Below, in pieces: positions 1 to 11,700 of a stretch of 64,000 nt of DNA. How positions within the stretch are numbered: position 1 is the first letter of the stretch; the number at the start of each line of letters is the position of its first letter. The notes under the pieces were generated by a model. It was not told the origin of the DNA. It ran no database searches and worked only from the letters and a program-made list of their open reading frames with translations. The translations under genes were made by a program, and so were the position numbers. Origin of the DNA: Dromiciops gliroides (lineage: Eukaryota; Chordata; Mammalia; Microbiotheria; Microbiotheriidae); the NCBI RefSeq assembly GCF_019393635.1, contig NC_057861.1, forward strand, positions 382,237,315 to 382,301,314, written 5' to 3'.

Positions 1-535
1 ATGGATTTAGATTATAAAGAGCTTTAAATGCCAGTGGAGCTTTTAATTGATCCTAAAGGTAATAGGGAGACATTAGAGTTTACTGAATAAGGGCATGATA
101 TGGTTAGACTGAACCTCAGGAAAATCACTTTGTATTTTATTCTGTTTGATCCAAACTTCATCCAGTTAGATTAAACACATGCTCCTTCATGGGGCAAGCA
201 GTGAATGAGTTGTGAAATAATGTTATTAATTACCCCAAAAGAAATTATTTTATTATATTTTGCTATACACAAAAACATTCATAATGATTTGATTTAACAT
301 AAAATTAATATAAAAACATACTGGTCTTTGTTCTTGAGTGCCTTGTAGTAACTGGCTGTTCCATGCTGTGTACCCACCACAGTCCATAAAACCCCATTTT
401 AAAAAATAATTACTTTCAAGAGTGAAATTAATAATGCCTTTCAGTTTCACCAAATTACTCTCAGAAGAGGATGTAACATGTAAACTTTCTAGACAGTAGA
501 TAGTTATACTTGGTTAAATCCAACTATTGAATATA
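1..535. other. unique AT-rich DNA, no feature seen
   Basis: No repeat family, exon or RNA gene was recognised. The few short open frames have no family resemblance and look like chance. Confidence 0.5.
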
Positions 536-700
536 TTTGGAATCAGAAGGCTTAGGTTCAAATTCCATCTCAGATAGTTACTACCTACATGTTCAGGGAC
601 AAGTCACTAACCTTTCTACTTTGTATTACTGTAAAACGATGGGGTTGGATTGGATAGATTCTAAGGTCTCTGCCAAGGCTAAATCTACGATCCTGTGGCA
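536..700 (+). repeat. MIR3-like SINE
   Basis: It has a tRNA-SINE body (GGTTCAAATTCC, then ACAAGTCACTAACC), then a TGTAAAACGATGGGG segment and a GATTCTAAGGTCTCTGCCAAG tail that resembles the MIR3 3' end. It is diverged, so an old insertion. MIR or THER1 are alternatives. Confidence 0.6.
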
Positions 701-1955
701 ATATATAATGATGACTCAATTATTTCTCATGAGAGAATAATGGGAATAAAATTATCTGAGGTTAAATGCCTCTCAGGGAAATTTCTTTTTATTTACCAAG
801 TCTGCCTTCCCCTGAGGCACCTTTTTAGCTCAGTTATGGCCAGGGAAATCATGAGATCTATATTCATATGTTTTTATTTTTTAATCTTGCTTTGGAAGTT
901 TATTAAAAAAGCAAAAATTGATAAGACCCTCTCTCCATATTCCCCAGCTAGAGAAATTCATCCCTGAACAATTCATGCAAAGTTTGTCCTGTTTCTGTCT
1001 GGCTGGCTCTGTGTATGCCTCTATGATATTCCTTTTCTCTGTCTTTGTTTCTTTCTGTTTTTGTCTGTAACATTTCTTGCTTTCTCTGTGTCTTTTGTGC
1101 AATTCCCTGTTCAAAAACAATAAAGCAAAGAAGAAACATCTATCATTGATCAGAACTTTAGCTAATCCAACAGTCAAATTAATTAAATGTAAAATGTAAA
1201 CCAATTTTAAAGAACAGTAAAACTTTGTGTGCAATATCTCTTCCCCCATTCAGGATACCTAATATACACAAAAGAAAAGGATGAGGAAAGAGAGTTATGT
1301 ACATCACAGTTTTTAAAAGATCTTTCTGAAGGAAAAGTCCATAACAATCTGCCTGTCCTAGTTACAGATTCATGTGGTCTATGGGGCTAATGGGAAACCA
1401 GCTCCAGCAGCAGTGGAGCCCCAGCTGAAGTTCAAACATTACTCATGCTGGCCCCCTCATATGTCTCCTTTTCTATGACATGGCCTGCTCGAACTAGAAT
1501 CTGATCCTGCAAGTAGCTTCCTTCCTGGCCCTCTGTCCTTCTTCTTGTGATGTTTCTCTTCCAGGATAAGGGACAAAATATCATCTCTCTAAAATTCCCT
1601 CAATCTCATTTCTGTCTATGGATACAGATAAGCCAAATCATTCTTTTCCAGACAGCAGAAATTTTTTCTTCAGCATGCATCTTGTCATGTCAGAGAGAAA
1701 TACCAGGTTACAAAGTATTTCTCTGGTGTCAAAATATATTGATTTTTTCAAATCTATGATTGTATTGACCTTACCACCCACAACTGACTATTTTTATTGA
1801 ACTGATTAGTTAAGAACTATACCAAAACCAACTTTTTAAAAAGCTGTCTTTTTAAAGGTTTAAATAATAACTTTTTTTTGAGCCAAGTGATCATTTTGGT
1901 AGCACATAAACAAAGACTGTCACTTAACAGCTATGAATTTGGATAAATTTTAAGA
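701..1955. other. unique DNA, no feature seen
   Basis: Mixed AT-rich sequence. Short open frames on both strands show no codon structure or known domain. A T-rich run near 1,870 could be the tail of a lost element, but nothing recognisable adjoins it. Confidence 0.45.
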
Positions 1956-1959
1956 TGAT

Positions 1960-2095
1960 GTGTCTAACCCACTGATAAAGAAACAGGCCCAAAGAGGTGA
2001 AATTAGTTGTTTATGGAGCATAATTTGATAGGTGACAGAATCTAGATTCCAATCCAAGGCTTTTGATGCACAGTCTAAACTTTTTTGTATTAAAT
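1960..2095 (-). repeat. MIR-like SINE, antisense
   Basis: The plus strand reads as a reversed MIR: AAACAGGCCCAAAGAGGTGA, a disturbed 'GTGACAGAATCTAGATTCC' and a tail matching the antisense B-box side. Diverged and incomplete. Confidence 0.5.
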
Positions 2096-2489
2096 GGTAC
2101 AATCTCCAGCACTTCATTTATTTGTCTCACTTTCCCATTCTGCTTAGCAGAGTTCTTTATGGGCACACAATAAGATGTTAGAGGAGCTCTGACAACTCTA
2201 AAACCCAATACTAAAACAAATTTTTATTACAGGTGCTTTAGGTAATGGTCTGTATTATCAGGCATTTTCTTTTCTTTTTTTCTTTATCAAGGATTTTCTT
2301 AAGAATTGGATGATATTTGATAATAAAAATTGACACACACAGCAAAGTTAACATTAACTGGGAAAATTATACCAAAATATTTTTCTGAAAGTAGTTTTAG
2401 ATTATTGTCAAAGAATGATGTCTTTGAATTATGACATTTATAAATGGAGTATAATCAGAGAGTTGCTTGGGGCATTCTGAGAATAACTA

Positions 2490-2590
2490 GCCATTATTAT
2501 ATAGCTAGTCAGAAGCATAAATTGAACCCAGGTCTTCCAGAATCTTAGACCAGACCATCTACTACAGGATGCTTCCTCTCACAGGTAACA
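2490..2590 (-). repeat. MIR-like SINE fragment, antisense
   Basis: It contains ATAGCTAGTCAGAAGC, TTGAACCCAGGTCTTCCAG and GACCATCTACTAC, the order expected of a reversed MIR/MIR3 core. Short and old. Confidence 0.5.
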
Positions 2591-2599
2591 CACTAAAAT

Positions 2600-3680
2600 A
2601 TGAGGAATACACAGAGGAAGTTAAATGTAGGGTCAGCAGTCCTATTAGATTATAACTATATTGAAGGCTGATTCTGCACATTGTTTAATCAATCTTAGTT
2701 TCCTCAGTTCCTACCACAGTATATGGTACATAATGATATGTAGTGAAGGTCTGTTAAAATGTTGCATTTTTTAGCTATTGTGTTCAGAAGTAGTGTTTTT
2801 GTTCATTTTTACTTGTATCATTAGCTTTTAAACCACTGCACTTAAAAAATTTTGTGCTCATTCTCTGATGTGGAAAATATGAGCTTAATTCATAAATAAT
2901 GTTCCTAGAAGAAAGTAGAAAGGTGCTCTCAATACACCTTTGCTTAACTGAGAAAATACTTAGCATTTCTTTCAGTCTATTAATGATACACTGATACACT
3001 CCAAATCCACAGTCCCATTTCTGTTGGTGAGAGTTCAAGAATATTAAATCTGCTAACATTTTGGGCAGTTACTCACTGGAAACTGCTGCTAGATTGAAAG
3101 TGAATTTTTCATTTCATTTAATTAAAGCTTACTTTTATTTTAAGCCTCTGTAATTTCCCTTGTAACCTTACTCAATCATTCTTTATGAAAACCCTCTGAA
3201 CCCTTTTATATTGCAATCATTCATTCTCTTAAAAATAGATCGGAAATTTATTAGTGTTTATTTTCCCCTCCCACTCCATGTCCTCATTATGACATGGAAG
3301 TGATCCTGGATTCTTAAAAGCTGTGTGTCTAGTGAACATACTTTAGCAGATATCACCAACTGAGAGAAACTTTGAGTGTAGACTTCATGATGGACTTTGT
3401 TTGGAGAGTTTCATCACAAATTTGGTTGCCAGAAGAAGAAATGTTTTTGATTATAGAAATGGAAGAAGGTTTTATTTCAGACACAGAAAAGTTAAAAATC
3501 TTCATTAATAGAGGAAACATTTATTTTAATTAAATTTCTCCTCTTCTTGAAGCTTTGAGGAAGTTGTTTTCCTTGTAATGGGTACTCAGTTAATTTGTGA
3601 CTGGTATGGCCACTCAGCATCAAAACCATCAATTCAATAGAAAAAAAATCCAACATTTTATTTGTCATTTTGTAGAAAAA
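2600..3680. other. unique DNA, no feature seen
   Basis: No recognised repeat or exon. Open frames are below 100 codons and unlike known proteins. Confidence 0.45.
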
Positions 3681-3692
3681 AATACAAGGGCA

Positions 3693-3838
3693 GGGAGACA
3701 GCTAGATGGAGCAGTGGATAAAGCACCAGTCCTGGATTCAGGAGGACCTGAGTTCAAATTTGGCCTCAGACACTTGACATTTACTAGCTGTGTGACCCTG
3801 GGCAAGTCACTTAACTCTCATTGCCCTGTTTAAAAAAA
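3693..3838 (+). repeat. WSINE1-type CORE-SINE
   Basis: It runs from a degraded head (ACAGCTAGATGGAGCAGTGG), through GTTCAAATTTGGCC (B-box side) and TGTGTGACCCTGGGCAAGTC, to an A-rich tail. A duplication of about 12 bp, ATACAAGGGCAG, flanks it. The copy landed at the 5' end of the following MAR1 SINE, so it is younger than that SINE. Confidence 0.85.
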
Positions 3839-4090
3839 ATACAAGGGCAGCAAGGTGGTACAATGAAAAGAGCATTAGTCTTATAATCAGGAAGACTCAT
3901 TTTCCTGAGTTCACATCTGGCTTCAGACACTTAATAGCTCATCTTGGGCAAGTCACTTAATCCTCTTTGCCTCAATTCCTCATCTGTAAAATGAGCCGGA
4001 GAAGGAAATAGCAAACAACTCCAGTATCTTTGCAAAGAAAATCCCAAATGGGTTCATGAAGAGTTGGACATAACTGAAATGAATGAATAA
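3839..4090 (+). repeat. MAR1-type SINE
   Basis: A longer tRNA-SINE: GGGCAGCAAGGTGGTACAAT head, then CTCATCTGTAAAATGAGCC, GAAGGAAATAGCAAAC, TTTGCAAAGAAAATCCCAAA and a GAGTTGGACATAACTGAA tail. This is the marsupial MAR1 layout. The WSINE1 just upstream inserted beside its head. Confidence 0.75.
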
Positions 4091-4443
4091 CTATAAGAAA
4101 AAGTACTTTTTGACTAAATTGTTCATTTTTTACTTGCATTACTTGGAATTATCATGACATAGCACCAAATTCATGTATTTTTATTTCATGGTTACTATGT
4201 GTTTATCACTGCAGGTATTTAGAAGGTGCTGAATCATCCAAACTATTTATACCAATTTTCACCTCCAAACATACATATCTATAGAATTCTTTATGATTAC
4301 TTAATCTTTAGTTTGAAAATGATCTTAGAAAATGTTTAGTCTAATGTGTAACCGAACAGGAATCTTCTATAGCAACCTGGAGTGGTCATCTAGATGCTGC
4401 TTAAAGACTTCCTTAATGGAAAATTCTGTGCCTTTTGGCCTAC
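4091..4443. other. unique DNA, no feature seen
   Basis: Nothing recognised between the MAR1 copy and the CT-rich tract. Confidence 0.4.
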
Positions 4444-4447
4444 GCCT

Positions 4448-4518
<71 letters not shown>

Positions 4519-4529
4519 CCTCCCTCCCT

Positions 4530-4596
<67 letters not shown>

Positions 4597-4599
4597 CCT

Positions 4600-4662
<63 letters not shown>

Positions 4663-4681
4663 CCTCCCTCCCTCCCTCCCT
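4444..4681. repeat. (CT)n / (CCCT)n compound microsatellite
   Basis: About 240 bp of pure pyrimidine on the plus strand, alternating CT blocks with three CCCT blocks (near 4,514, 4,592 and 4,657). It is uninterrupted by purines over nearly its whole length and yields spurious Ser/Leu/Pro and Glu/Arg/Gly frames. Such tracts can form intramolecular triplexes. Confidence 0.97.
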
Positions 4682-5019
4682 ATAACTTGTCTCACTTAAA
4701 AGAATTGGATTCCAATCTCCATCCTCACAATTAGATACTATTATCCCTTTAGTGTCCAGTCTCCAGTCTACCCTAAGGATTTCTGGCTATTATCTTGAAA
4801 AAAATTTAGCTAGGTACTTGAAGCTTGCTTTGCTTAAAACCATCTAATATTAGCCTCCAACCTCACACCTGGACATGGTTCTACCAATAATCTAGATCTA
4901 TAATATTTTATACATTTCCTTTACATAGCCCAGATAAGTGTTGTTTAGGAGATCTTCTCCATCTATCTCTTTGTTTGAATGATCTTCATTGTTGGTATTC
5001 TCATTTCAGGAAGTAATAA

Positions 5020-5200
5020 TGAACCTCCCATCCCCATCCATATATTCTATGATTCAGCAATACTGACCTTCTTGCTGTTCTTGTACACAATATTTCATAT
5101 CTCAGATCTATATATCTATATAGCCTCCATTTTCACAGGTTGTTTCCCAAGCCTTTGAATGCACTCCCTTCAGTCTCTTTCTCTCATTTTTTTGCAAGGT
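5020..5200 (+). repeat. L2 fragment
   Basis: ACTGACCTTCTTGCTGTTC followed by TTTCCCAAGCCTTTGAATGC and a CTCCCTTCAG stretch resembles the pre-3'-end section of L2 (ctggccTCCTTGCTGTTCct...). Old and diverged. Confidence 0.55.
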
Positions 5201-6330
5201 TTTCCTTGTGAGGATTTCTTTCTTTTCCCTTCCTGTTGTTTTAAATGGCATCATTTAGTGCTTCAATAGATGTGGGTTTAGACACAACTGTTCATTCAGC
5301 CATTTTGACAGAATACCCATTTTGTATTTCTAAAGTTGGTATTTAATACCTGTGTGTAGAACTTTACATTTGTGCCTATTGGATTTCGTTAAAACATTAT
5401 TCATTGTTGTTGCTCACTGAAATATTTTCATTCCAATTGATAGCCTTTTTTTTCAGCTAATATTCCTGTACCCTCTCCTTGTATATATTAACATTCTGCA
5501 CCTGGAACAGTGAAAAATTTTTGCCTGGGGACAACTGAGGCTTTTTACCTAATCTTAAAACATAATGAAAACTGAAAATTTCTGTTACTTGTCATAGAGA
5601 AAAAAATAGTAAATTCCATCTTCTTGGTTTATACATTAAAACAATTTGAAGAAACAGTTTTGTATATGTTTTGAGGCACTATCTACTTTTCAGGCAAAAA
5701 TTAAACTGAATTACTCAAGGAAAATAAAGTGAATATATTGCTATATATAACATATATGAAAAAATATTATTACTGCCCTCACATGGAATATGTTTCTAAT
5801 GAAATGACTTCCCATAAGCCATGTAAGAGAATGTTTTAGTTTTTCATAGTCACATCTCTTAAAGTAACACTATAAAATCATCTAGAACCCAGCAAGAAAA
5901 AAAGGGAGCTTTAGCTATATCTATGTACTTATATACAACAAATGAATATATGTCACAGGGGCTATCAAAGGACCTGGGGATTTCCTCCAGTTTACTGAAT
6001 GTTCATATAATGAGCTGTATGCTCACTTTGGCCAAAGCTCAATTTTTAATTCATTCAGTTTGTGTGCTTGTGTGTATGCTCATTTGCATGCATGAAAATG
6101 CACATAAAGTCAGAATAAGATGGGGAAGTGACCTTGGTATAGTGGTGTGATAAGATGTCAAATAACTGATTGATGAAGTTTTATATTCTTTCTGCAATGG
6201 ATTGGTTGTTGCGAAGACAATCTAAGATAAAATCAAAAATAGTAAATTTTGGTGGGAAAAGCTAAAGCAGCTTTTTTTAGGCTATACTGTCATATTAGGA
6301 TTATAGGGTGAGGGAAAGTTATGTACAATC
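5201..6330. other. unique DNA, no feature seen
   Basis: AT-rich sequence. No repeat family, splice-flanked exon or RNA gene was identified. Confidence 0.4.
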
Positions 6331-6334
6331 AATT

Positions 6335-6540
6335 CTAGAAGTTTTGTTTTTGTCTGTGTTCTTTCAAAACCTGGCTAATGTGGAAATGTTTTGCATGACT
6401 GCTCCTGGATAGCTTATATTGAATTGCTTGAATTCTTGTGGGAGGAAGGGAGGGAGGAAGAGAATTTGGAATACAGAGTTTTAAAAAATTGTATTTACAT
6501 GTAATTTGGGAAAATAAAATTTAATGGGAGAAAAAAAAAC
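6335..6540 (+). mobile_element. L1/HAL1 3' end fragment (5'-truncated)
   Basis: The sequence from TGGAAATGTTTTGCATGACT through TTGAATTGCTTG, a G-rich stretch, GAATTTGGAA and TTTACATGTAATTTGGG to an AATAAAAT-type end matches the 3' UTR seen at 16.9-17.15 kb and 50.75-50.94 kb. Only the last 200 bp remain, as in a 5'-truncated insertion. Confidence 0.8.
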
Positions 6541-6944
6541 AACAAACAAAAACCAACCAATTCTAGAAAATGGCACAAATTTTAAAAATTGTGAATGTTG
6601 CTACATTGAACCTATGGGAAATAAGGGATTAAGTTACTTTCTACCCAAAACACTAGAAATTGCTGAAAATACACTTTTCTGCATATACTTCTTTATAACA
6701 AACCAATAATTCTGATAATATGTACTTTTCCTAAAACAATAACCATGAACTAACACATAAATATAAGGTGTATAGGTGAGGAGAGGAAACACTGGAAGAC
6801 CTGGAGGGGTGGGGGCAGCAATGCCAGAAGAACCACTACCCCACACACAGCAAAAAAGAAAGGGACAATACCTGTCATCTCTAATCTCCCTTTTAGCTCT
6901 GAGGTTGAACTCTTGAGATATGAAAAGCACGCACCAAAGAATGA

Positions 6945-6960
6945 AAGAAGGAAGGAAGGA

Positions 6961-6999
<39 letters not shown>

Positions 7000-7165
7000 G
7001 AAGGAAGGAAGGAAGGAAGGAAGGAAGGAAGGAAGGAAGGAAGGAAGGAAGGAAGGAAGGAAGGAAGGAAGGAAGGAAGGAAGGAAGGAAGGAAGGAAGG
7101 AAGGAAGGAAGGAAGGAAGAAAGAGAAAAAGAAAGAAAGAAAGGAAAGAAAGAGAAAAAAGAAAA
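6945..7165. repeat. (GAAA)n / (GGAA)n microsatellite
   Basis: All-purine tract of about 220 bp on the plus strand: a GAAA block (about 6,957-7,000), then roughly 30 GGAA units to about 7,118, then degenerate GAAA. It is the cause of the Lys/Glu/Gly and Phe/Pro/Ser frames here. GGAA is the ETS core motif, so such arrays can bind ETS factors; this is inference only. Confidence 0.97.
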
Positions 7166-7265
7166 GCTCATATCTTGGGGTGAGTCCCCAGCCCCTAGAC
7201 CGAGCTTGGAGTTCTTGCCTTTTCCCAGGCTCAGACAAGATGCTGTGAGGGCACAGTTTCTGGAG

Positions 7266-7452
7266 CCTAGCTTCTTAAACTGTGGGTCTTGACCTCATAT
7301 GGGATCACATAAGTGAATGTGGGGTCACAAAAAATTGGCAACAGTAAAAGGTTATATATACCTATTTTATATACCTATATGTCTGAGGTCATGTAAAAAT
7401 TTCTCTGGGTAAAAGGGGTCATGAGTAGAAAACATTTAAGAAGCCCTGGTGT
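7266..7452. mobile_element. non-autonomous hAT-like DNA transposon
   Basis: About 185 bp with inverted ends: left CTTCTTAAACTGTGGGTC and right TTTAAGAAGCCCTGG (reverse complement CCAGGGCTTCTTAAA). The inside repeats 'GGGTC' motifs (TGTGGGGTCACAAAAAATTG, AAGGGGTCATGAG) typical of hAT/Charlie-type short elements. An 8-bp target duplication was not clear. No coding capacity. Confidence 0.6.
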
Positions 7453-7454
7453 AG

Positions 7455-7920
7455 AGTATAGAGTCTGGTGGCATGGACAACCATGTGAGAGCCTGTGAAA
7501 GGGTGAGGGTGACCACCTTCCCCTTTACCCCTAAACATGGTTGCTTTTCTACTTTTTCAGTTCCCTCATTGTGTACTTGAAGGGTTACTTTAGCACTTTC
7601 TGATGGGATTTCATACTCATATTAATACTTTCCTTGTTTATGGATATAACAAATCATAGATTCATTAACACCAAACTTGAGGTTGATGGTGGCCATAGAC
7701 ATTTGGGTACAAAGTTTATCTAACACCTTTATTTTGTCCCTAAGCTGCATCATAGACTTTGTACACTTGGGCTTAGAGCCCAAAGGCCTTGCACTAAGCT
7801 TTGGGTTATTTGGGTTAATTTCTACACAAAACTTGAGTTTTAAATGTAAATAATGAAAATATACAATGAACACATTTAGGGGTACTATTATACATTGCCA
7901 TATTTACAACATCCCCTAGT
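7455..7920. other. unique DNA, no feature seen
   Basis: No recognised repeat. Open frames on the minus strand look incidental. Confidence 0.4.
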
Positions 7921-7924
7921 GGGA

Positions 7925-8145
7925 CACAGAAGTATAGGATCGTAGTTGTGCAATTGGAATTTACCTGAAAAGCTATGTAGTTCCACCTCAAAATTTTCTA
8001 GATGAGGAACATGAGGCCTCCAAAGCTGAAGTGATTTGCCTAAGGTAATATGGGTAAGAAGGAACCTGAGATGGGATTTAATATAGGTCCTCTGATTACA
8101 AATCCAAAGCTCTTCCACTGTACCACATCATCTCATGTGGTTTTA
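7925..8145 (-). repeat. MIR3-like SINE, antisense
   Basis: Reversed MIR3 layout: a GGAATTTACCTGAAAAGC area (reverse of the 'aggtccc' tail), GATGAGGAACATGAGGCC, TGATTTGCCTAAGG, then CCTCTGATTACAAATCCAAA and CTTCCACTGTACCACATC. Near full length but diverged. Confidence 0.65.
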
Positions 8146-8296
8146 GTTGTTCTTCAGTAGACAAATCTTTATACTAATCTTCCCAAATGTTTTCATAAAA
8201 TTTTTGGCTTTTATTAAATAGCAATGCAGTCAGCATCCAACTTTGCAGCCCAGTTCCTCCCAACTCCATCCCATTTCCATTTTTTGCCACTTGGAC

Positions 8297-8490
8297 TGTT
8301 GTTGTTTGTCCTTTGTTCTGGAAGAGGACTCTAACATGGGGGTGATGTCATGAATTGGGGTGAATTGAATTTAGTGAGGGAGGACCGTGCAGGGTTATCA
8401 ACCTCACTGTCTCCTCCAAAGCCATATGGATCCAATGACAAGATAAATATCAGGACATCGGGAGATTTCTTATACCAGCAAATCACAAGT
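8297..8490 (-). repeat. RTE-tailed SINE (RTESINE-like), antisense
   Basis: Begins TTGTTGTTTGTCCTTTGTTC and continues GAAGAGGACTCTAACATGGG, GTGATGTCATGAATTG, GGAGGACCGTGCAGGGTTA and CCTCACTGTCTCCTCCAAAGC. Read in reverse this ends in the same 'tcctctt-gaa-aacaac' tail as the RTE LINE at 13.9 kb, as expected for a SINE mobilised by RTE. Confidence 0.65.
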
Positions 8491-8589
8491 CTCCTGAGGA
8501 GAAAGGGAAAATGCAAACTCGGTTAAATTAGTATTTATTATACAAATGAATGTTATCCCCTCCAAAATAATGACTTTTAGAAACTGAAA

Positions 8590-10085
8590 GCATACATTTA
8601 TTTTTTAATAAACATTTTTTATTTAAAGTTTTGAGTTCCAAATTCTATCCTTCCCTCCATCCCTCTCTCCCCTGTCCCCTTACCCTGAGTTGGTAAGCAA
8701 TCAAATATGTTATAAATGTGCAATTATGTAAAAAATTTCCATATTATTCATTTTGTATAAGAAGACTCAAAAGAAAAAGTGAAAGAAAGTGAAAATAGCA
8801 TGCTCCAGTCTGTGTTTGATCAATACCAGTTCTTTCTTTGGAGGTGGATAATATGTTTCATTATTAGTCTTTTGAGATTGTCTTGGATCATTGTATTGCT
8901 GAGAATAGCTAAGTCATTCACAATTCTTCATCAAAGAATATTGCTGTGTACCTGTGTTCCCTGGTTTTCTTCCATTCACTATACATTAATTCATGTAACT
9001 CCAGGTCTTTCTGAAATCATCCTGCTTGTCATTTCTTATAGTAAAATTATATTCTACTACAATAATATATCACAGGTTGTTTTCCTGTTCCCCAATTGAT
9101 GGGTATCCCTTTGATTTCCAACTCTTAGTCACTACAAAAAAAAAACCATTCTGTACAGATTTTTGTACAAATGGATCCTTTTTCCTTTGAAAAAAATCTC
9201 TTTGGGATATAGACCTAGCAATAGTGTTGTGTCAAAGGGTATGCACAGTTTTACAGCCCTTAGGGCCTAGTTCCAAATTGCCCTCCAGAATGGTTGGATC
9301 AGTTGACAACTCTATCAATAGTAGATTAATGTCCCAATTGTCTCACATCCCCTCCAATATCCAACCTTTTTTCTTCTTTGTTATATTAGCCACTATGATA
9401 GGTATGAGGTGATACCTCAGAGTGGTTTTAATTTGCATTTCTCTGATCAATAGTGAGTTAGAGCATTTTTTATATGACCATAGATAGCTTTGATTTCTTT
9501 GTCTGGTAATTTCCTGTTCATATTCTTTGATCATTTATCAATTGGGGAATGACTTGTATTCTTAGAAATTTGACTCAGTTCTCTATATGTTTGAGAAATG
9601 AAGCCTTCATCAGAGATACTTGTTTCAAAAATTATTTTCCAGTTTTCTGCTTTCCATATAATTTTGGTTCCATTGGTGTTATTTGTGTAAAAACTTTTTA
9701 ATTTTATATAATAAAAATTAACTGTTTTACATTTTGTAATGTTCTCTATATCTTCTTTGGTCCTAAATTCTTCCTCTGTCCATAAATCTGACAGACAAAC
9801 TATTCCATGATCTCTTAATTTGCTTATGGTATCATCCTTTATGTGTAAATTATGTACCCATTTTGACCTTATTTTGATATATGGTGTAAGATGTTGGTCT
9901 ACACCTGGTGTCACCATACTGTTTTCTAGTTTTCCCAGCAGTTTTTGAAAAATAATGAGTTTTTGTTAAAAAAAAAAAAACAACTCAGATTTATATTATT
10001 ATTATTGTTATTGTTATATTGGATTTATCACATTATATATTATTGTGTTTATCATACTAGATTGCTCTAGTCATTTTCTATAGAG
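8590..10085 (-). mobile_element. L1 3' half (ORF2 C-terminus and 3' UTR), antisense, 5'-truncated
   Basis: Minus strand: the 9,531-9,917 frame contains LTPYIKIRSKWVHNLHI, equivalent to the L1 ORF2 segment 'LTPY-KI-S-W--DL'. Downstream come the antisense of the C-terminal region (plus-strand cues TTTGGGATATAGACCTAG, AATGGTTGGATCAG, ATTTGCATTTCTCTGATCAA) and a 3' UTR ending near 8,590. An A-rich and ATT-rich disturbance lies at 9,967-10,055, after which L1-like GATTGCTCTAGTCATT resumes. Many stops; not functional. Confidence 0.85.
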
Positions 10086-11099
10086 AACATACATTTAGAT
10101 AGTACTTAATAGTTGATGAATCTCTACTAACATCTACTTCGGATATCTTATTATGATGTGGTGGTGACTCTGACTCTTCCAACATTGATGCTGCACTTGG
10201 GATTGAATTTGGTTGGACTGATGCCGTGTAGAAATTCAATTCAGAGCCTCCTCTTCTCAGACATAGTAATGATATGCAGTAGGAGTGTTGGGGCAAAATG
10301 TTCCAGGAGGAGTGTAGGGTGTGTTCAGGGAAGTATAGTACCTCTGGTGTGAGGCTGCTTTCCACCTATGGTGTCTGCCCAATTCACCTAACTCTCACCT
10401 GTGGCTCCAAGAAGCTGTAGTATGTGTAGTGCCTACACCCTGGTAAACCATTTTGGCAGACAGGCTAAACCAAGTTGAGGGTAACAGAGGGGTCTTAAAC
10501 CCATTGATGAATTGGGGGGAGTGTCTAGCCCAAGCATGTGAAGATGTCCTCTGGTGGAATGAGTGGATGAGAACAATTTATTCAAACAGCCATGAAGGTG
10601 ACTGATATAGGAACTGTGGAGCACTTAGAACTTGGTTAGACATCAAAGACACCAATTTCATCCACTGCATCTTGAGCCATCAACAGTCATCTTGACTCCA
10701 TCCTGCCACTAGACTGTGATGATTCAGGAAGAGAGAATGAGGCAGACAACTCGGCCTCACTTAAATTCATTTTTGCATGAGTTGAAAGATATCACCTACA
10801 CCATTTTGGCATTTTACCTATCTCAATGCACTGTGCTGACAGGCAAGTGATGAAGCAGCAGGTGTGGATATATTAGGAGCTGTAGTCACAACACTGTACA
10901 CAGGTCGCCCAGGCCACAGGTTTGTCTTATTACTGAAAGCAGCAATTACATTTGGCAGCCTTTTAAGAACCAGGATTGCACTGCTTACTTCTTGGTGCAA
11001 GGAAGAGGTTAGAAAAAGATGCCCTAAAAATTGTCTGCTTACCAACTCTGGCCTGAGGTGGTGATCCCACCATGTGGTCAAAACACAAAAAGTACAAGA

Positions 11100-11700
11100 A
11101 CTTCTGCAAAGATTATTCAACTCACCATCAGTACATGGAATGTGCACACACTTATAGACAACACAAAATCTAGGAGACCTGAAAGACAAGTAGCTCTTGT
11201 CTTTTGTTTTGTTTTGTTTTGTGGCAATGAGTGTTAAGTGACTTGCCCAGGGTAACAAGGTCCTCCTGAATCCAGGGCTGGTGCTTTATCCACTGTGCCA
11301 CCCAGCTGCCCCCATATAGCTCTTGTTGTCAGAGAAGCCAGCAAAGTATCACATCCAAATAATAGCCCTGAGTGAAATAAGGCTGGCAAGTGAAGGATAG
11401 CTTACTGAAGTCAGAGCTGGATATATGTTTTTTGGAGTGGCCACAGTGAAGAAGAGTGCCATGAATCTGTTGCAGGTTTTGCAACCAAAACTACTCTTGT
11501 CAGTAAACTTATCTGCCTCCCAAAAGAAGTGAATGACAGGCTCCTGGAAATGTGATTGCCACTTGCAGGAAAGTTCCCTGCCACCATCATCAGTGCCTAT
11601 GCTCCCACCATGACAAACCCTGATGAGGTCAAAGAAAAATTTTATAAAAACCTGGAGATCCTCATCATCAATGTGCCAAAATAGGACAATCTTATAATTC
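11100..11700 (+). pseudogene. RTE apurinic-endonuclease domain remnant
   Basis: The N-terminal 'TWNVHTL' motif of AP-endonuclease-like LINE nucleases is followed, after the WSINE1 insertion, by LSEIRLASE-like sequence at about 11,370 and SAYAPTMTNPDEVKE at about 11,590. The equivalent of the GDFN metal-binding motif should fall near 11,700 but is not intact. Part of the surrounding LINE; no evidence of expression. Confidence 0.65.
11201..11314 (-). repeat. WSINE1-type SINE, antisense, in the RTE LINE
   Basis: Starts with a T/G-rich reversed tail (TTTTGTTTTGTTTTGTTTTG), then AAGTGACTTGCCCAGGGT and CCACCCAGCTGCCCCC. Direct repeats TAGCTCTTGT (11,191-11,200 and 11,317-11,326) bracket it. The central part is shortened. 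Confidence 0.88.

Noticed and set aside
1390-1440. GGGCTAATGGGAAACCAGCTCC as a possible gag-like start
   Set aside because: No LTR, primer-binding site or extended similarity lies nearby.
4332-4734. Long Ser/Leu/Pro and Arg/Glu/Gly open frames on both strands
   Set aside because: They are translations of the CT/CCCT microsatellite in every frame; not genes.
6750-7248. Frames of up to 162 codons rich in Lys-Glu-Gly-Arg or Phe-Leu-Pro-Ser
   Set aside because: Produced by the GAAA/GGAA array; no plausible protein.
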